The notes: generated by a model not told the origin, from the sequence alone. A stretch of 64,000 nt of DNA from Breviolum minutum Mf 1.05b.01 (GCA_000507305.1 DF239555.1:135947-199946); one strand, 5' to 3'. Shown: positions 1 through 11,483, counted from the stretch's first letter. Program-made: numbers and translations.

Positions 1-32
1 AATCAAATCAATAGCCCACCGTCCACGGAGAC

Positions 33-88
33 CTCATACATCGCAGTTTGGCATCAGCAATGTTCCAAAGACGTTCCCAGGCACGGTC
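33..88 (-). CDS. candidate internal exon, unknown protein
   Basis: On the minus strand an AG acceptor (after CCAACGAC) precedes 18 open codons reading DRAWERLWNIADAKLRCM, then a GTCTCC donor. The frame stays open to a TGA near the window edge, so this could instead be a terminal exon. It lies downstream of the 1311-1975 exon and may belong to the same gene. No family recognised; the coding-like composition is the only evidence. Confidence 0.35.
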
Positions 89-614
89 CTGTCGTTGGAG
101 TGCGTTTTAGACCATGGATGGAGATGGGTGCCCTATGTCATCATGATCCCCTTATAGCAAGATATACTTCTCTTGAGGGGCGCGTGACTGCCAATCTAAT
201 TTCACCCTGCAAACATGAACAGAAACAACCAAATTTCCGGCCTTTAAAGTCACAAACAAAAAGAACCTCTTGTTTTTTTTGCCAAGGATTTTTGTGAGAT
301 TCTAATCCGGGATAACTTTTGCAAGATCTTTATGCGGGGGGCTTCAAGATCTGACCCAGTTTTGGGGAGGAGTCCTGCTATCCCTTAATTTGCTTAGTGA
401 CCACCGTCAGAAATTGCGGGTAAGGCCTGGAACGAAAGCTCGGCCAAATATCTTGCAAATTGCAACATATATCACAGCAAGGAAACAAAAAAAAGATCCC
501 GGAAAGTGACCTGCATCTTCAAAATTTCATGGTCTATTGATCTTTTATCTATCCAGTGAATCCATGTTCTGCTTGTGGTTTTAGAATTCGAAAACTTCAA
601 TTAGCCCTCAGTTC

Positions 615-727
615 TGGGCAAAATATCATATTTCACCAACCTAGATTCCCTGAAATAGACGATTTTCTTCCAAAAAACTACATTTTGGAGGCTTAGGTCG
701 TGTGAGGTCACCAGAATTTGACCAGAT
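615..727. mobile_element. inverted-repeat element, family K (TCTGGCCAAAT / ATTTGACCAGA)
   Basis: Left end resembles CTGGGCAAAATAT and right end is AATTTGACCAGA; the interior motif TTTCACCAACCTAGATT recurs at 33219-33352, and the ends recur at 37281-37370. Read on the minus strand the element begins CTG|GTCAAAT and ends GCCCAG, so it has GT and AG ends. Confidence 0.6.
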
Positions 728-767
728 GAGTTGGTGTTAACATCCATGAACATCTCGACCCAAAATA

Positions 768-866
768 TCATGCAACCAAACTCTTGAGACCACTGGTTTC
801 ATCCACCGTCCTCTGCGCTGGGATGACGTCCAGCACGTCGTGCATCGTTGGCGTTGTGGCGGGAAG
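768..866 (-). CDS. candidate terminal exon, unknown protein
   Basis: An acceptor AG at the HindIII-like AAGCTT is followed by 32 codons and TGA. The product starts LPATTPTMHDVLDV and ends GLKSLVA. GC content is clearly above the flanks. A second frame is also open over much of the segment, so the frame is not certain. No family recognised. Confidence 0.4.
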   Translation of the reverse strand, partial: LPATTPTMHDVLDVIPAQRTVDETSGLKSLVA

Positions 867-1026
867 CTTCTAGTTCCACCAGCACCTTGTGACGAGTTCA
901 CTTGGAGGTCAAAATAGATGGCACAAATACCAAAAAAAGGCAGGTTGGTAAAGGGTCCTTATAAACCAATATGTAGGGACGGTTAGCCATCTACTTTTCA
1001 ATTACTGTAATTGGCCCATGGTTTTT

Positions 1027-1133
1027 TCGTTCCCTAAGTAGGGCAACGTTCCCCCTTCCAAATGGCCTTTTGATTGCTTATAACTGGGGGTGATCCTCAC
1101 CACTTACTAACGGGGATGATCCTCGAAGGATGA
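1027..1133. mobile_element. family B element, right half
   Basis: Shares TTCCCTAAGTAGGG, CCTTCCAAATGGC and the right terminal repeat ACTAACGGGGATGATCCTCGAAGG with complete family B copies such as 26499-26653. The left terminal repeat is not recognisable. Confidence 0.6.
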
Positions 1134-1310
1134 AAAAGCCTTGTTTGACATAAGGATGGATGAACCCCTCCTCTGACCCATTTTTTCCGTTCAATCAGGC
1201 CATGAACTGTCTAGCGATTTCTAAGAAGGAGAATTGTGTTTACCAAGATCCAGGCATGAATTGGATAACCACTTTTTTGGGGGTTGCTCTTAGACTTCTA
1301 CAGTACCAAC

Positions 1311-1975
1311 CCTGCAAAGCAAACATCACTTGCCGCTCTGCGGCGGATCTCCACGCCCCTGGCTCCAGGTCGTCCTCCTCCCGTCCAGGCCAGTCCCCCG
1401 CCGGATCCGTGCGCACAAAGTCCAGAGGGTACACCTTCTCCAGCGCCTTTCTGCGTTTCTGTTGCCACACTGTGTCCAGATATTTGTCAATCCTACGCCT
1501 GAGCTTGCTGTCTTGATCTTGCGTAGGAAGACCACTGTTGCCCGTGTTGTCTTGCCAACGTTGTATGTCCCTCCGCAAGGTAGAAGCTTCAGATGAAATC
1601 CCTTGCTCCGAACAACGTCGACTTTTCACAATCTCAGGGTGATGCCGCCAGTCGTCAGGACGCTTCCTGTCGCACAAGAGCTCCACCAACAAGGTCCATG
1701 CTGCTAACTCCGTCGTGTCAATTGCCTTGAAAATCGAATCATACGGTTCATTCCACACTACTTGCTCACATGCACCGGAGAGGAGTTCAAATCCATATGC
1801 ACGCATGACACAAGCCAATGCAGCTTTGCCAAAATCATCAAAAGAGCGACGGCCTCCGCGAGAATCCAAAGCATCAATAACAGCTGTCACTGCTCGACGC
1901 CGAAGCATGTCCTCACTCTCATCTGTGACAAATGCATGGCTTCTCCTTTCAACCACAACATTTAAAACAAACAAC
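1311..1975 (-). CDS. large internal exon of an unrecognised protein
   Basis: This is the second-longest coding exon of the window: 221 codons, open throughout, between a CCGGCAG acceptor and a GTTGGT donor, starting and ending inside codons. The product is charged and soluble-looking, with stretches such as DESEDMLRRRAVTAVIDALD and GGRRSFDDFGKAALACVMRA, followed by an acidic segment EDDLEPGAW near its end. I see no signal peptide or membrane segment and recognise no domain. The overlapping plus-strand frames have poor codon character. It may be spliced to the candidate exons at 768-866 and 33-88. Confidence is high that it codes and nil for function. Confidence 0.75.
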
Positions 1976-2524
1976 CTGCCGGAAAAAAAGTAGTACAATA
2001 CATCACTTGCATATGAGCATCACCACCTGGTGCCTCTATCTTCTTCCTCTACATAATCCCTTACACACTATCATGAACCGGGATGATCCAATCTTTCTTG
2101 GGAGATGTTGAATTTTTGTTGGGACCAAATTTAAAAAACTGTGATATTGCAATGGATTTCCAAGAAAATGCGCAACTTGTTTCACCGGAAAAAAAAACGA
2201 CGGGGGATTACAGGAGCTCCCGAAAACACGGCTTAACCTCTCAGCCGGAGGTGGATCGACACGTTATTCCCAAACTTCGATGGTAAGAACAAGTGGCACA
2301 AGCAAACAAATAAACAAACACAAACGCCACTGAACTTGTGACTCGGAAAAATGGTGGGGCCACTTACAAACAAATCCTAAGCAGTATAACTTTGATTTTG
2401 ATTCAAATTGTACGTATACCGATATTTTTCACTGAAATTATCGCAGTATATTGCAAAGGAAATTTGATGTTGTTTCAATTTGGTTTGGTTGTTCAGCCAC
2501 GGTCATTTGAAGACCGGAATCTTT

Positions 2525-2681
2525 TCAAAGCTTGAGTTCCCCCACTTTCTCCAAAGCTCGAGGCAAGTCGGTACCAAGAAGATAGGCCAAACACCTGTGG
2601 CAGTGGATTCTCCGAGCAATCTGCATGTGTATTACTGTATCAGAATGTAAACCTGAAGCACCAATGACCTCTATGTTGAAG
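2525..2681 (-). CDS. ubiquitin-like domain exon
   Basis: Follows a strong polypyrimidine acceptor (TTTGTTTTAG). The product opens with FNIEVIGASG and continues with QIARR, CLAYLLGTDLP and ALEKVGELKL, matching the spacing of a ubiquitin-like fold (first beta strand; helix with QIA; the LLxG turn; final hydrophobic strand). A similar start, IELEVIGMSGE, opens the repeat protein at 25408, and KIEVIGAPG occurs at 12290-12321, so this looks like the N-terminal module of a family of local genes. The frame ends in TGA at 2525; the exon may instead splice out earlier. Upstream exons are not identified. Confidence 0.55.
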
Positions 2682-2829
2682 CTAAAACAAACAGAAAAAC
2701 ATGACTTGCAAAACATGAACTACCCTTTATATATCTTCGTATCCCTCTATACCATTTGGTCGAAGGAAGTTTAGAAGTCTAACTTCCGACAATATGTAGA
2801 GTTGAAAAGCAGAGTCGCACAGCAGTCAT

Positions 2830-2984
2830 GTCAGTAGCAAGAAGATCAACATGCGTGTAGAGTCAGTAGCAAGAAGATCAACATGCGTGTAGAGTCAGTA
2901 GCAAGAAGATCAACATGCGTGTAGAGTCAGTAGCAAGAAGATCAACATGCGTGTAGAGTCAGTAGCAAGGAGTTCAACATGCGC
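2830..2984. repeat. 32-bp tandem repeat, about 5 copies
   Basis: A 32-bp unit starting AGTCAGTAGCAAGAAGATCA repeats almost perfectly; the last copy has diverged (AGGAGTTCAACATGCGCG). It sits directly before the 93-bp repeat block. Confidence 0.95.
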
Positions 2985-3035
2985 GCCAAATGTTCGTGAC
3001 GTCGCGAATCGCTGTGTTTTTTCAATGAGTCGTGG

Positions 3036-3545
3036 TTCCTGATGTTCGAAAAGTAGCTTCGCTAAAGCGGCGGGTGCGGAGGTAGCTGTTTCGCGGACAG
3101 GTGAAAAAATGGCACGCGGCTGTGGCGCGAAGCACATTTGCGCGTCAAAATGTAGAAAACACCTCAGCGCCGGAGACATTTTGGAAGTTCCGATGTTCCA
3201 AAATGCCACGCGGCTGTGGCGAAAAGCACATTTGCAAGTCAAAATGTGGAGAACACCACATGGGCGGAGCCATTTTGGAAGTTGCGATGTTCAAAAATTG
3301 CACGCAGCTGTGGCGCGAAGTATATTTGTAAGTCAAAATGTGGAAAACACCACATGGGCGGAGCCATTTTGGAAGTTGAGATGTTGAAAAATTGCACGCG
3401 GCTGTGGCGCGAAGCATATTTGTAAGTCAAACTGCGGAAAACACCACACTCTCGGGCCACTTTTGGTACTTCAGATGTCCAAAAATGGCACGCAGCTGTG
3501 GGGAGAAGCACATTTGCAAGGCAAAATGTGCTAAACACCTGCGTT
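3036..3545. repeat. about 93-bp imperfect tandem repeat
   Basis: Four to five degenerate units share GCACGCGGCTGTGGCG, CATTTGCAAGTCAAAATG, ACACCACATGGGCGGAG and CATTTTGGAAGTTG. The length is near a multiple of three, so every strand shows long repetitive ORFs, which I regard as by-products. From memory, similar repeats are widespread in Symbiodiniaceae; I cannot check this. Confidence 0.9.
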
Positions 3546-3564
3546 TTGCAGCATTTCGCGAGGT

Positions 3565-3697
3565 TTCTAACTGAATAACTGCTTAACTAACTACCTGTGT
3601 AACTAAGTAACTAAATAACTAACTAACTATTCACTAACTAACTATTTCACTAACTAACTACCTAACTAACTAACTAACTAACTATCTGAATAACTAC

Positions 3698-3729
<32 letters not shown>

Positions 3730-3806
3730 TTCGTCAGCTAGCTGACTAACTAACTAACTAACTAAATAACTCACTAACTAACTAACTAACTAACTAACTA
3801 AGTAAG

Positions 3807-3837
<31 letters not shown>

Positions 3838-4335
3838 TTCGTCAGCTAGCTAGCTAACTAACTAACTAACTAACTAGCTAACTACCTAACTAACAAACAA
3901 ACAAACTAACTAACTAACGAACTAACTAACTAACTAACTATCTAACTAACTAATTAGTCAGCTAGCTAACTAACTAACTAACAAACTAGCTAACTAACTA
4001 ACTAACTCACTAACTAGCTAACTAACTAACTAATTAACAAACAAACAAACTAACTAACTAACTAACTAATTCGTCAGCTAGCTAACTAACTAACTAACTA
4101 GCTAACTACCTAACTAACAAACAAACAAACTAACTAACGAACGAACTAATTCACTAGCTAACTAACTAACTAACTGACTAACTAATTAGTCAGCTAGCTA
4201 ACTGATCAGTCAGCTAACTAACTAACTAGCTAACTAGCTAACTAACTAACTAACGAATTCACTAACAAACAAACAAACAAACAAACTAACTAACTAACTA
4301 ATTAACTAACTAACTCACTCACTAACTAACTACTG
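3565..4335. repeat. TAAC tetranucleotide satellite with variant blocks
   Basis: About 770 bp of TAAC repeats interrupted by higher-order variants such as AATTCGTCAGCTAGC (three times) and AACAAACAAACAAAC. The recurring interruptions suggest amplification of a larger unit. Confidence 0.97.
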
Positions 4336-5204
4336 GCCAGTTAGTCAGTTAATCAGTTAGACAGTTCGGCACTTAGTCAGTCACACAGTTGGACAGTTCG
4401 ATCCATCAGTGTTTTTGCTTTGTCATCCGTGATTCACAACAACAAATCTCTCCTATACGTTTCCTATTCTTGAAACTTCCGCCACCGCCTCGTGCGGCTC
4501 TACTGGTAATCTAAAATGACAGGCTGGAAGTCCCACCATGTGTATTGGACATATCTTCCAAGGCTGGTGTTTAACCCCCAATTGCGACCCTTTGCTCGGA
4601 CCATTTAGGATCGGGAAAATGGCCATCCAGGCTGCTTATGAATGCTCATCCCTAAAACACCAGCCATTTTGGGTAGGGATTCCCTTACTTTTCACCGCCA
4701 TTTGGGGTGACCAACCGGCGGGAAAGGGCTACATCTTCAAATCCTAAAACTTCAATTTCCCACAGCAATTTCTCCAGTCAATTCACCGAAATCCACCCTT
4801 TGGCAAACCTATCACGGCGTCCTGCCCAATACACTGGAAAAAGCAGTGGAGTGTATGTCGTGAGGGTTCATAACAAAGGTTTCTTCATACAAAAAATAGA
4901 ACCTCGTTCTTCAAGTCGTGACCTCGTTTTGACTTGTTTGGACCCCTAAGTCACCTTTTGATGGCTAAAGTGACCTTCATTTCCGGAATCAATCCAGGTC
5001 ACTTAGAAAAAATAGAATAGATGTTGTATTTACCCCCTTAGTTCCCACCTTTTTTTTGGTACCCCGAACTGTTTACCCCATCACAAAGGCAAAGCCATTT
5101 TCGAGGTTTTTTTTGCCGTCCCCATCAGGTGAAGGCGCACCAAAAGCCACAAAAGCCATCATCCTGTCAAGGTGAAAGTAATGATCCACCAATCGAAAAA
5201 TTGC

Positions 5205-5308
5205 TCTCTGGTAAACTAACATAGCTGGTGGAAATGCACCTTTTCCAATCGGAAATGCATCTACGAGTGGTGCAATTTCCAGCCAGCTATGTTAGTTTAC
5301 GGGAGTGT
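5205..5308. mobile_element. family E element (GGTAAACTAACATAGC hairpin)
   Basis: Ends CTGGTAAACTAACATAGC and GCTATGTTAGTTTACGGG form a long inverted repeat, with TA following the right end (GTGTA). Related copies: 29929-30031 and 44139-44268. Confidence 0.8.
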
Positions 5309-5341
5309 ATGTTCTTTAAGCATCATTATTCTCTGGTTCTA

Positions 5342-5450
5342 ATGTCCCAAACACTCAACTTTATGGTTTATTGACCTACATTTTGTTTTATTTCTATTGT
5401 GGTAAATGTAGTAAATTTGAATATACCATACATTGAGAGTCTGGGCGTTG
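5342..5450. mobile_element. family G-like palindromic element
   Basis: Inverted repeats CCCAAACACTCAACTTTATGG and CCATACATTGAGAGTCTGGG flank a core with GACCTACATT and GGTAAATGTAG, the family G hallmark. Confidence 0.6.
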
Positions 5451-5525
5451 GTTTTATTGAAGGTTAAGTAAATTGTTGGAAAATCATTAAGGAATTTCGA
5501 GAAATGTTATGTAAAGGTTGCTTCC

Positions 5526-5646
5526 TACTGTTGATGATTCAGAAATCCCAAACAACCACCTGAGATGTATGAAAACCCTGTAAATAATGGGATTTCAACT
5601 ACCAACCTCAACTGGTGATCGCAGGAAATCTGAACCATCAACAGTA
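5526..5646. mobile_element. family A element (CTGTTGATGG / CCATCAACAG)
   Basis: TA-CTGTTGATG at the left and CATCAACAG-TA at the right: inverted-repeat termini with a TA on each flank. The interior CACCTGAGATGTAT and CCCTGTAAATAATGG is shared with the other family A copies. Confidence 0.85.
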
Positions 5647-6381
5647 GTACTGATTGGGCTTTAGCTGCCAAAACCCAAGGTTGCTAGTCACCAACCTTGG
5701 GATGGAATACAGGCAGCCACGAGTGCTGAACGGTGAGAAATTTCGGGGGAACTTGTCCAAGATACTTACAGGTGCGAACGGGGCTAAACTCCCATGATTT
5801 TCCATACAAAAGGGGATAAACTCATCAATCCAATAGTTAGGAGCTAGGGGTTCATATAATTACCCATTGTAAGGATTCCCTACTAAAGGTGGGAAGAAAC
5901 CATCCCCAATATAGTATAGGGAGTTGATCGACCCTGGCGCATATAAAATAGATAAAGGGAAATCCGGGAAATCCAAGAAATCACATGGAATCACACCCAA
6001 AGAGGCCAATCAACCAATTGGAGACGACAGGTGTGTCAAGCATTGATATGTTTTAGAAAACAAAAGATGAACATAAGACTTGAACACCAAGCAAGACTTC
6101 AAAAAAAACACACATAAAAAATGTGTGCAGTAAAATGAGACATGGATATGAAAGGCTCTATGAAAAAAAACATATGGTTTCACAAAAAACAACAGTAAAA
6201 AGTTGTTGCCCCATAAAATTCCGGTGCCATCCATTGTGACGGAAATCTTAAAATTGAGACATAAAGTGTAGTACTACAATATCACTACACCCATACTGAT
6301 CTCAAATCAAGTTTCTTCTTTTTGTTGCTCCTAAGCTACTTACCTTTACTACGTCAGCAAAGTCTCAAACCACAGCGACTA

Positions 6382-6532
6382 TCAGATCTGCCAGCCTAAA
6401 ATTATCAGCATCAACTCCGTGGTTTCTTTCTTTTCAAAAGCTTTCAGTGAAGAGAAGAGCAGTTTGACAGATTGAGGGAAACGCAAAAAAACATCTCGAC
6501 AATCTAGAATGATTCTATACATCGCCAAACAA
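6382..6532 (-). CDS. terminal exon of an unrecognised protein
   Basis: Follows a GTAG acceptor; 49 codons then TGA. The product includes CLAMYRIILDCRDVFLRFP, SVKLLFSSLKAFEKKE and ends LMLIILGWQI. Hydrophobic spacing suggests amphipathic helices. It lies downstream of the exon at 8823-8950 on the same strand and could be the end of that gene, but phase through intervening exons is not established. Confidence 0.5.
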
Positions 6533-7070
6533 CTACAGTTCGGTTTTGTTCTAGAATAGTGAATGTTGGCATTCCAAAAATGGTCCGGAACAGAAAAACA
6601 TATCCATACACAAAAAAAATGCAAACATTTGATTGATCGATTGCCCAACCCTGATGGAGACACCATGGACACCAAGACATCCCTGAAATCCACCTGTCCT
6701 CATCCCAAAAAAAGCATTGTCAAAATCCAGGAATTTTGCACTGTTTTCTTGTCAAAAAAAATCATCGTTTCAGCAGTTTCATGTTTATAGTTGTTGAATC
6801 CGATGAACGTATTTTAGTTCAAAATGATTTCTCCAGACCAACCACCGAACCAATACAACTAAGAAGTGTTTTCCCTAATATCCAGTCATACTTGCTGAGG
6901 TTTGGTGTTTTTTGTTTACCAAAATTTTGGGTTCTAGTCATATCGAACCTCAGGAGGTGTGACAGGATGTCGAGTTTTGGGATTTTGTAATATTTTCCCA
7001 GCTGCAAATTGGTTTGCTCCCTTCCAACGTTTTGCACCAGCTTTTTCGATAAGCCACCAACAAAACAGTG

Positions 7071-7196
7071 GCAGGTGTCATTCTATTACCAACCCAAACA
7101 CTGCACTATCATAGGGGAAATCCTCCAACATCAACATACATTTGCAGCTTGTTTGATCTCCCCCAAAGGTCTCCCCCATGACCCCTGAGTTGGGTA
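7071..7196. mobile_element. family M element (TGTCATTCTATTACCAACCC)
   Basis: Starts GTCATTCTATTACCAACCCAA and ends CATGACCCCTGAGTTGGGTAT. The same start and a GACTCATGACCCCC end occur at 32103-32222. Confidence 0.6.
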
Positions 7197-8084
7197 TTGA
7201 CATTCAATAAACAACTTGGTGTGTTGACAAACAGTCCTCCACAGCCACCACACCACAACGTCTTCGAAGCTCCTGACTTGAGGGTGAACTCTTATCACGT
7301 CACCAGTGATGAGTGCAGTTTGTTTTACCCCTATGAATGCCGGAAAAATATGGGTACATGAACCCTATTTAGAGGAGTTATAACCTCACATATAACTTCT
7401 GCTAGAGCCCCACCTTGTACCTATATTGGTCCCATAAGACGTCAAATATACATGTAGGTGAATATGCCATAAACTTGATCCTGTATGTCTCGGCAAATTA
7501 TATGTTGAGGACACTTCCCTTGCAATCACCACCATTTGGGGTGACCAACGGGCGGTTCGGTCCTTATAATTTGCCCAACATTTGGTGAAATCTAAATCTG
7601 CACCAAATCATTTCATTGAAAAAACACACAACTCAGCAGGGACCAATCGAACAACTAAGGACCTATTTTCAAACTAAATCCAGAAAGACATACACAGAGT
7701 CGAAGCCCTCATTCTTGTCGAAAGTCCTACAAACATGTTCTTTTCCCATTTGCCATAAACTCCATCCTTATTAGTACATCGTTGTCATGCTTAGTAGGCG
7801 TTTTGACCCGGTTGATTCGTCATCACTTAAAGAGAAATATAGGACCAACTTGATTGAACATCTATAGAAACTAGCGATTCTGAAAATGCATCTATAATCA
7901 TATATGAAATGTTTTTTTCCTATATAGTTGTGGAAATGCTCTTTAAACATCTTGTAATGAAATGTCAATATGTTTTTGTTGACCTATGAGACATTTATTC
8001 GATGCTCAACTTGCATCTATCTAAGGGTTGGTTATTCTTAACACCCCGTCGCATTTTCAAAAACATATGTTTGTTTCTGCGGTG

Positions 8085-8214
8085 TACTTGGAGGATAGTC
8101 CCTGGTCAGTTAAGGGGGTCACAAACCATTTGTAACTACACTATATAGCCCTACTTAAGGGACTTACTAACCATTGTTATTAAGCACCTACAAAATGGGA
8201 TGCTCCTCCAAGTA
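8085..8214. mobile_element. family B element (CTTGGAGGATC / GATCCTCCAAG)
   Basis: TA-CTTGGAGGAT at the left, CCTCCAAG-TA at the right: inverted-repeat ends with TA on both sides. Interior shares CCCTACTTAAGGGACTTACTAACC with other copies in reverse orientation. Confidence 0.85.
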
Positions 8215-8726
8215 TGTCAAGCATGCAGCCACACTGTCTTCATTTCGTCTCCTCCGGTGTGCCAGGTATAGCCACACCACGTTCTGCAGCACCCACGGCG
8301 CGTAGAAATACCTAAGATTCTAAGAGCCCAAACGAATACCCCGGGGGAGCACACAGGTATCCCCTTTCACCCCCAAATGAAAGGAACTCCTTCCCCTAGT
8401 TTCAAATATCTTGTGAGTAGGTGTTTGGACTCCCAAAACAATACCTTGTGAGTAGGTGATTGGACCCACAAACGCGTCCTGACAAGGGGTGTGGGGGGTC
8501 CAAACACCTACGGTATGTTGGAAAATGCTTGGAAAAATGGTTCAATGTGGAACCAATGATTCTGGAAAATATTTCATTCGGATTTCCTTATTCAGAAATT
8601 CACTAGCTTTTGGGGAGGTTTATTTGATGACAGAGTGAGTCTTGGAAACAAAACATGAAAAGCTGACTTCTAAGCTGGAGGTGTCTCCCTAGGCAGGGAT
8701 GTGCCTCGATCCCAACGTGGGCCCCC

Positions 8727-8818
8727 TATGGGAAATCCCTTTGTAAGCCCTATTATAGTGGGTATTTATGGCTTATAATCACCAAGAATCCCTAGAGAAC
8801 CGAAAAAATTCCATAGGT
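8727..8818. mobile_element. inverted-repeat element abutting an exon
   Basis: CCTATGGGAAAT on the left and ATTCCATAGG on the right are inverted, with TA following the right end. In minus orientation the flanking host GTG-TA supplies a GT at the end of the 8823-8950 exon. A related element is at 43030-43110. Confidence 0.5.
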
Positions 8819-8822
8819 ACAC

Positions 8823-8950
8823 CCAATTGTGCCGTGAATCTTCCACGGAAAAACGTGGTATCATGTTTGCTCGCCAGTTGCAACTCACGCACGAAGAATT
8901 TAGTACAAAGTTGCAATGGAAAATTGTCGACACCATCTTCGAGGCAAGTG
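8823..8950 (-). CDS. internal exon, possibly RasGAP-like
   Basis: A CTTAG acceptor and a GTGTAC donor bound 42 complete codons. The product runs TCLEDGVDNFPLQLCTKFFV, RELQLASKHD, TTFFRGRFTAQL. The TTFFRGRF segment after two helices resembles the TLFRGNS arginine-finger neighbourhood of Ras GTPase-activating domains, though the match is short and unproven. Two other frames are partly open; this one has the best residue pattern. The donor coincides with the end of an inverted-repeat element, so its intron may be element-derived. Confidence 0.55.
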
Positions 8951-9079
8951 CTAAGAACATGTATTGTCATCAACCCAAAGCGTGACCTCAAAACCCAGTC
9001 ATGTTGGGTTTGAACTCCCCATCAGATTCTACATTGTTGTATCTGTTGTTGACAAAAAAATATGACCTGATAACCTCTG

Positions 9080-9214
9080 CCCACAAGGTGGGCCCCCTAC
9101 CAGTTATAAGTTGGGACCTCCAACTACAGAGTTACCCAATTATAAGGCCATTCAAAGGGGTTACAATGGGGTTATAACTTATTACTCCATTTATAACTGG
9201 TAGGGGGCCCACAG
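9080..9214. mobile_element. family I element (GGGCCCCCTACCAGTTATAA hairpin)
   Basis: Long terminal inverted repeat: GTGGGCCCCCTACCAGTTAT at the left and ATAACTGGTAGGGGGCCCAC at the right. Degenerate copies at 9436-9545, 10375-10480 and 14316-14415 share the TATAACTGG motif and the GGGCCC end. Confidence 0.85.
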
Positions 9215-9299
9215 CATCCGAATCGGACAAGGTAAGAAATGGGCGAATTAACGCGGGGGGAAACTGTGGTACAGGTGAGCAACGAACAAAGACCTAATC

Positions 9300-9385
9300 A
9301 CTTTCCACTATACTGGCTGTATTTTTCTTGGGATAGATACCCCTATACAACCTAAACAACCAGGTGTTTTTTCATTGCTCAGGTG
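9300..9385. mobile_element. family D element, short copy
   Basis: CACTATACTGGCTG at the left and AACAACCAGGTG plus TTTTCATTGCTCA at the right match full-length family D copies such as 58468-58590. Confidence 0.65.
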
Positions 9386-10485
9386 GTTTGCCATACTAGA
9401 TTTCTTGCTGTGAACACCGATTTTGCGAAAGAAGTTGCCAGGTGGGCCCCGAGCCTAGCTAGAAGTTGGGTTAGTTCACCCCTATAAATGACCGAACAGA
9501 AATGGGTAACTGGGTTATAACCCAACCATAAGGAGGCCAACCTTGTGTAGACTATAATTTGATGTTTTGTTTGGCTGCTAGACAAGTTGAATATTGATCA
9601 CCTTGGATCATCCACAAAAATATTCAAGGGGATCAACATCTTGTAACAGCAACCTAGATTTTGTTTGAAGCATGTCTCAAAGTTAACTGATTTTTCAATG
9701 ATTTTTTTCAGATTTTCAAACATCTTCATCTTGGGGCACTTCACCAACATGAAAACAAACAACACAACTTCCATGCCCAAGAGACAGCAAAGCCAGCACG
9801 TTCAAGCCATTGTCGTGGGCTCACCTGGTTTCCCCACCAAAATTCCCCGTCACACTTCAAGCTACTGGTGGATGTTGGGGCCGGCGCTTGCTACACTCCA
9901 AAATCATCCAATCAAAAAATCAAGTTGTACAATCAATCAACTCAAGTTGGGTACAAGACCGGGACGGGATACCCTCAAGAGTTGTTTTTTCAAGGAGTTT
10001 TGGTCGTTTTTGTTGTGCAATGAATCGTTATTTAGAATGTATCATGGTGATTTAACAAAAATCCCATCTAAGATGTGCTGATTGAAACCTCCAAATCTCT
10101 CTTGATTATGAACTTGGACTTGCCTGGCCAGGATTCTTAGAAAAAGTTCCAAAAATGCTCTCCCAAATGGTGACTTATAAAGCTCATTTACTTTTGGTAC
10201 AAAGTCAAAAATCACCTTACAGTAAGCCAAATCCAAGTCAAGGGATTTCAGATTCCATAATGAGGCAATATGGTGATAAGTAAGGCCATGAACATTTTTC
10301 CTATGAGAAATCAGACCATGAATCCCATCCCTAGACATTTTTGATGTTTGTTTCTTAGATTTGGAGGGTCCAAATGCCTTCTCACTCCTGTAAATGACCT
10401 TAAAATTGTGTAACTGTGGTTATTTCACCCCTATAAGTGGAGTTATGGGGCCTAACTTACAACTGGTAGGGTGCCCATCTAGGCT

Positions 10486-10660
10486 ATGAGATTCACCGCT
10501 ATCAACCCAACTCAACCCAACCGACCCAACACCAACACACCTCTTCTTCACATGGCCATGGTGATCCAAAACGTGGAGCTCTTGGTGGAGCTCGCCGACC
10601 TGTCCTGGTTACGGAAATCTGCTTCCATGAAGCCAAGTGGCCCAAGGGGAGAGAGTCTTC
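10486..10660. CDS. ambiguous coding-like segment (strand undecided)
   Basis: Composition is coding-like, but both strands offer a plausible reading. Plus strand: ATGGCCATGG context, product MAMVIQNVELLVELADLSW. Minus strand: AACCAG acceptor, product DRSASSTKSSTFWITMAM. All firm neighbours are on the minus strand, but codon quality favours plus. I list it so it is not lost; no function. Confidence 0.3.
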
Positions 10661-11483
10661 CCAATAGGAAAGGATCGTCTTCCAACCACCATTTTGCAGG
10701 GGCGAACTGTTAAACCTTCCGGGGTCTGTATTTTTTTCAGGAAAAGATTAGATGTGTTTTTTGAAGATTTGTGGATACTTGGATACTACCAGTTTTTTTT
10801 CTTGGTGGGCTGGTTGTTTTAACAAACATGTTGCCTTTTGTTTGTCATGTAGTGTTGGTTGTCTGAAAATCTAGTTCAACGTCTTTTACAGATTTTCAAG
10901 TCTCTTGTGGGAGTTGTTCAATGGCAAGTATATCACTATTTGGAAGCTCGGATCCAATCTTCAAAAGGACCAATGATAGGAAGCAATCAACCAAGAGCAT
11001 GATGCAAAACACAGAGATGGTATATTTGCCTGCTCCCATAAACATGCGCTGTTCAGGATGATGTCAGAGGCCTGATATAGTAAAGATGCAATGCTCAGCC
11101 TTCCTCATCACTCTTATAACTTATAAATGTGTAACTAAGCTTATTTCACCCCTTATTAATGGAGTTATCAGTCCTTATTTTAAACTGGTGACTTTGTGCC
11201 CACTTTCCCTAGGAATCCAGTTATATTCTCAGATGATGATCAAGGTGGTCCAATTACCTCGGCATGGTATCTAGGTTCCATAAAACCCATTCTCTGAAGG
11301 TGAGCCAGGATCCCTACGAAATCATATGTTCATGTAATAAATATTGATGTTGTACAGACCGCAAATGTATAACAAACATATTGGGTTGTCCACACGACCA
11401 GTATCAATGTTGTTTGGATAATTTTGATGATGTTTTCTTTCTTCAGCAACCTTCGATTGCACGGCCTTCCGATGAACATACCC

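Larger units (their letters stand above)
4336..6381. other. non-coding stretch with several inverted-repeat elements
   Basis: No convincing exon on either strand. It holds a degenerate family E hairpin near 4502-4600, a family E copy at 5205-5308, a family G-like copy at 5342-5450 and a family A copy at 5526-5646. The 4538-4949 plus-strand ORFs are low-quality reads through repeats. Confidence 0.5.
6533..8822. other. non-coding, AT-rich, with repeat elements
   Basis: I see no supportable exon. It contains an element at 7071-7196 shared with 32103-32222, a family B copy at 8085-8214, a direct repeat ending in ACCTCAGGAGGTGTG near 6960, and a hairpin element just before 8823. ORFs in 6563-6990 and 7771-7968 lack splice and codon support. 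Confidence 0.45.
8951..11483. other. mostly non-coding; family D and I elements; ambiguous coding at 10486-10660
   Basis: Family I copies at 9080-9214, 9436-9545 and 10375-10480, a family D copy at 9300-9385 and a family F remnant at 10640-10730. A possible 30-nt minus-strand microexon ends at a good GTGAGCCC donor near 9820, but I could not confirm it. Confidence 0.45.

Noticed and set aside
3101-3574. Overlapping ORFs on both strands of the 93-bp repeat
   Set aside because: The repeat period is near a multiple of three, so ORFs arise automatically; no coding evidence.
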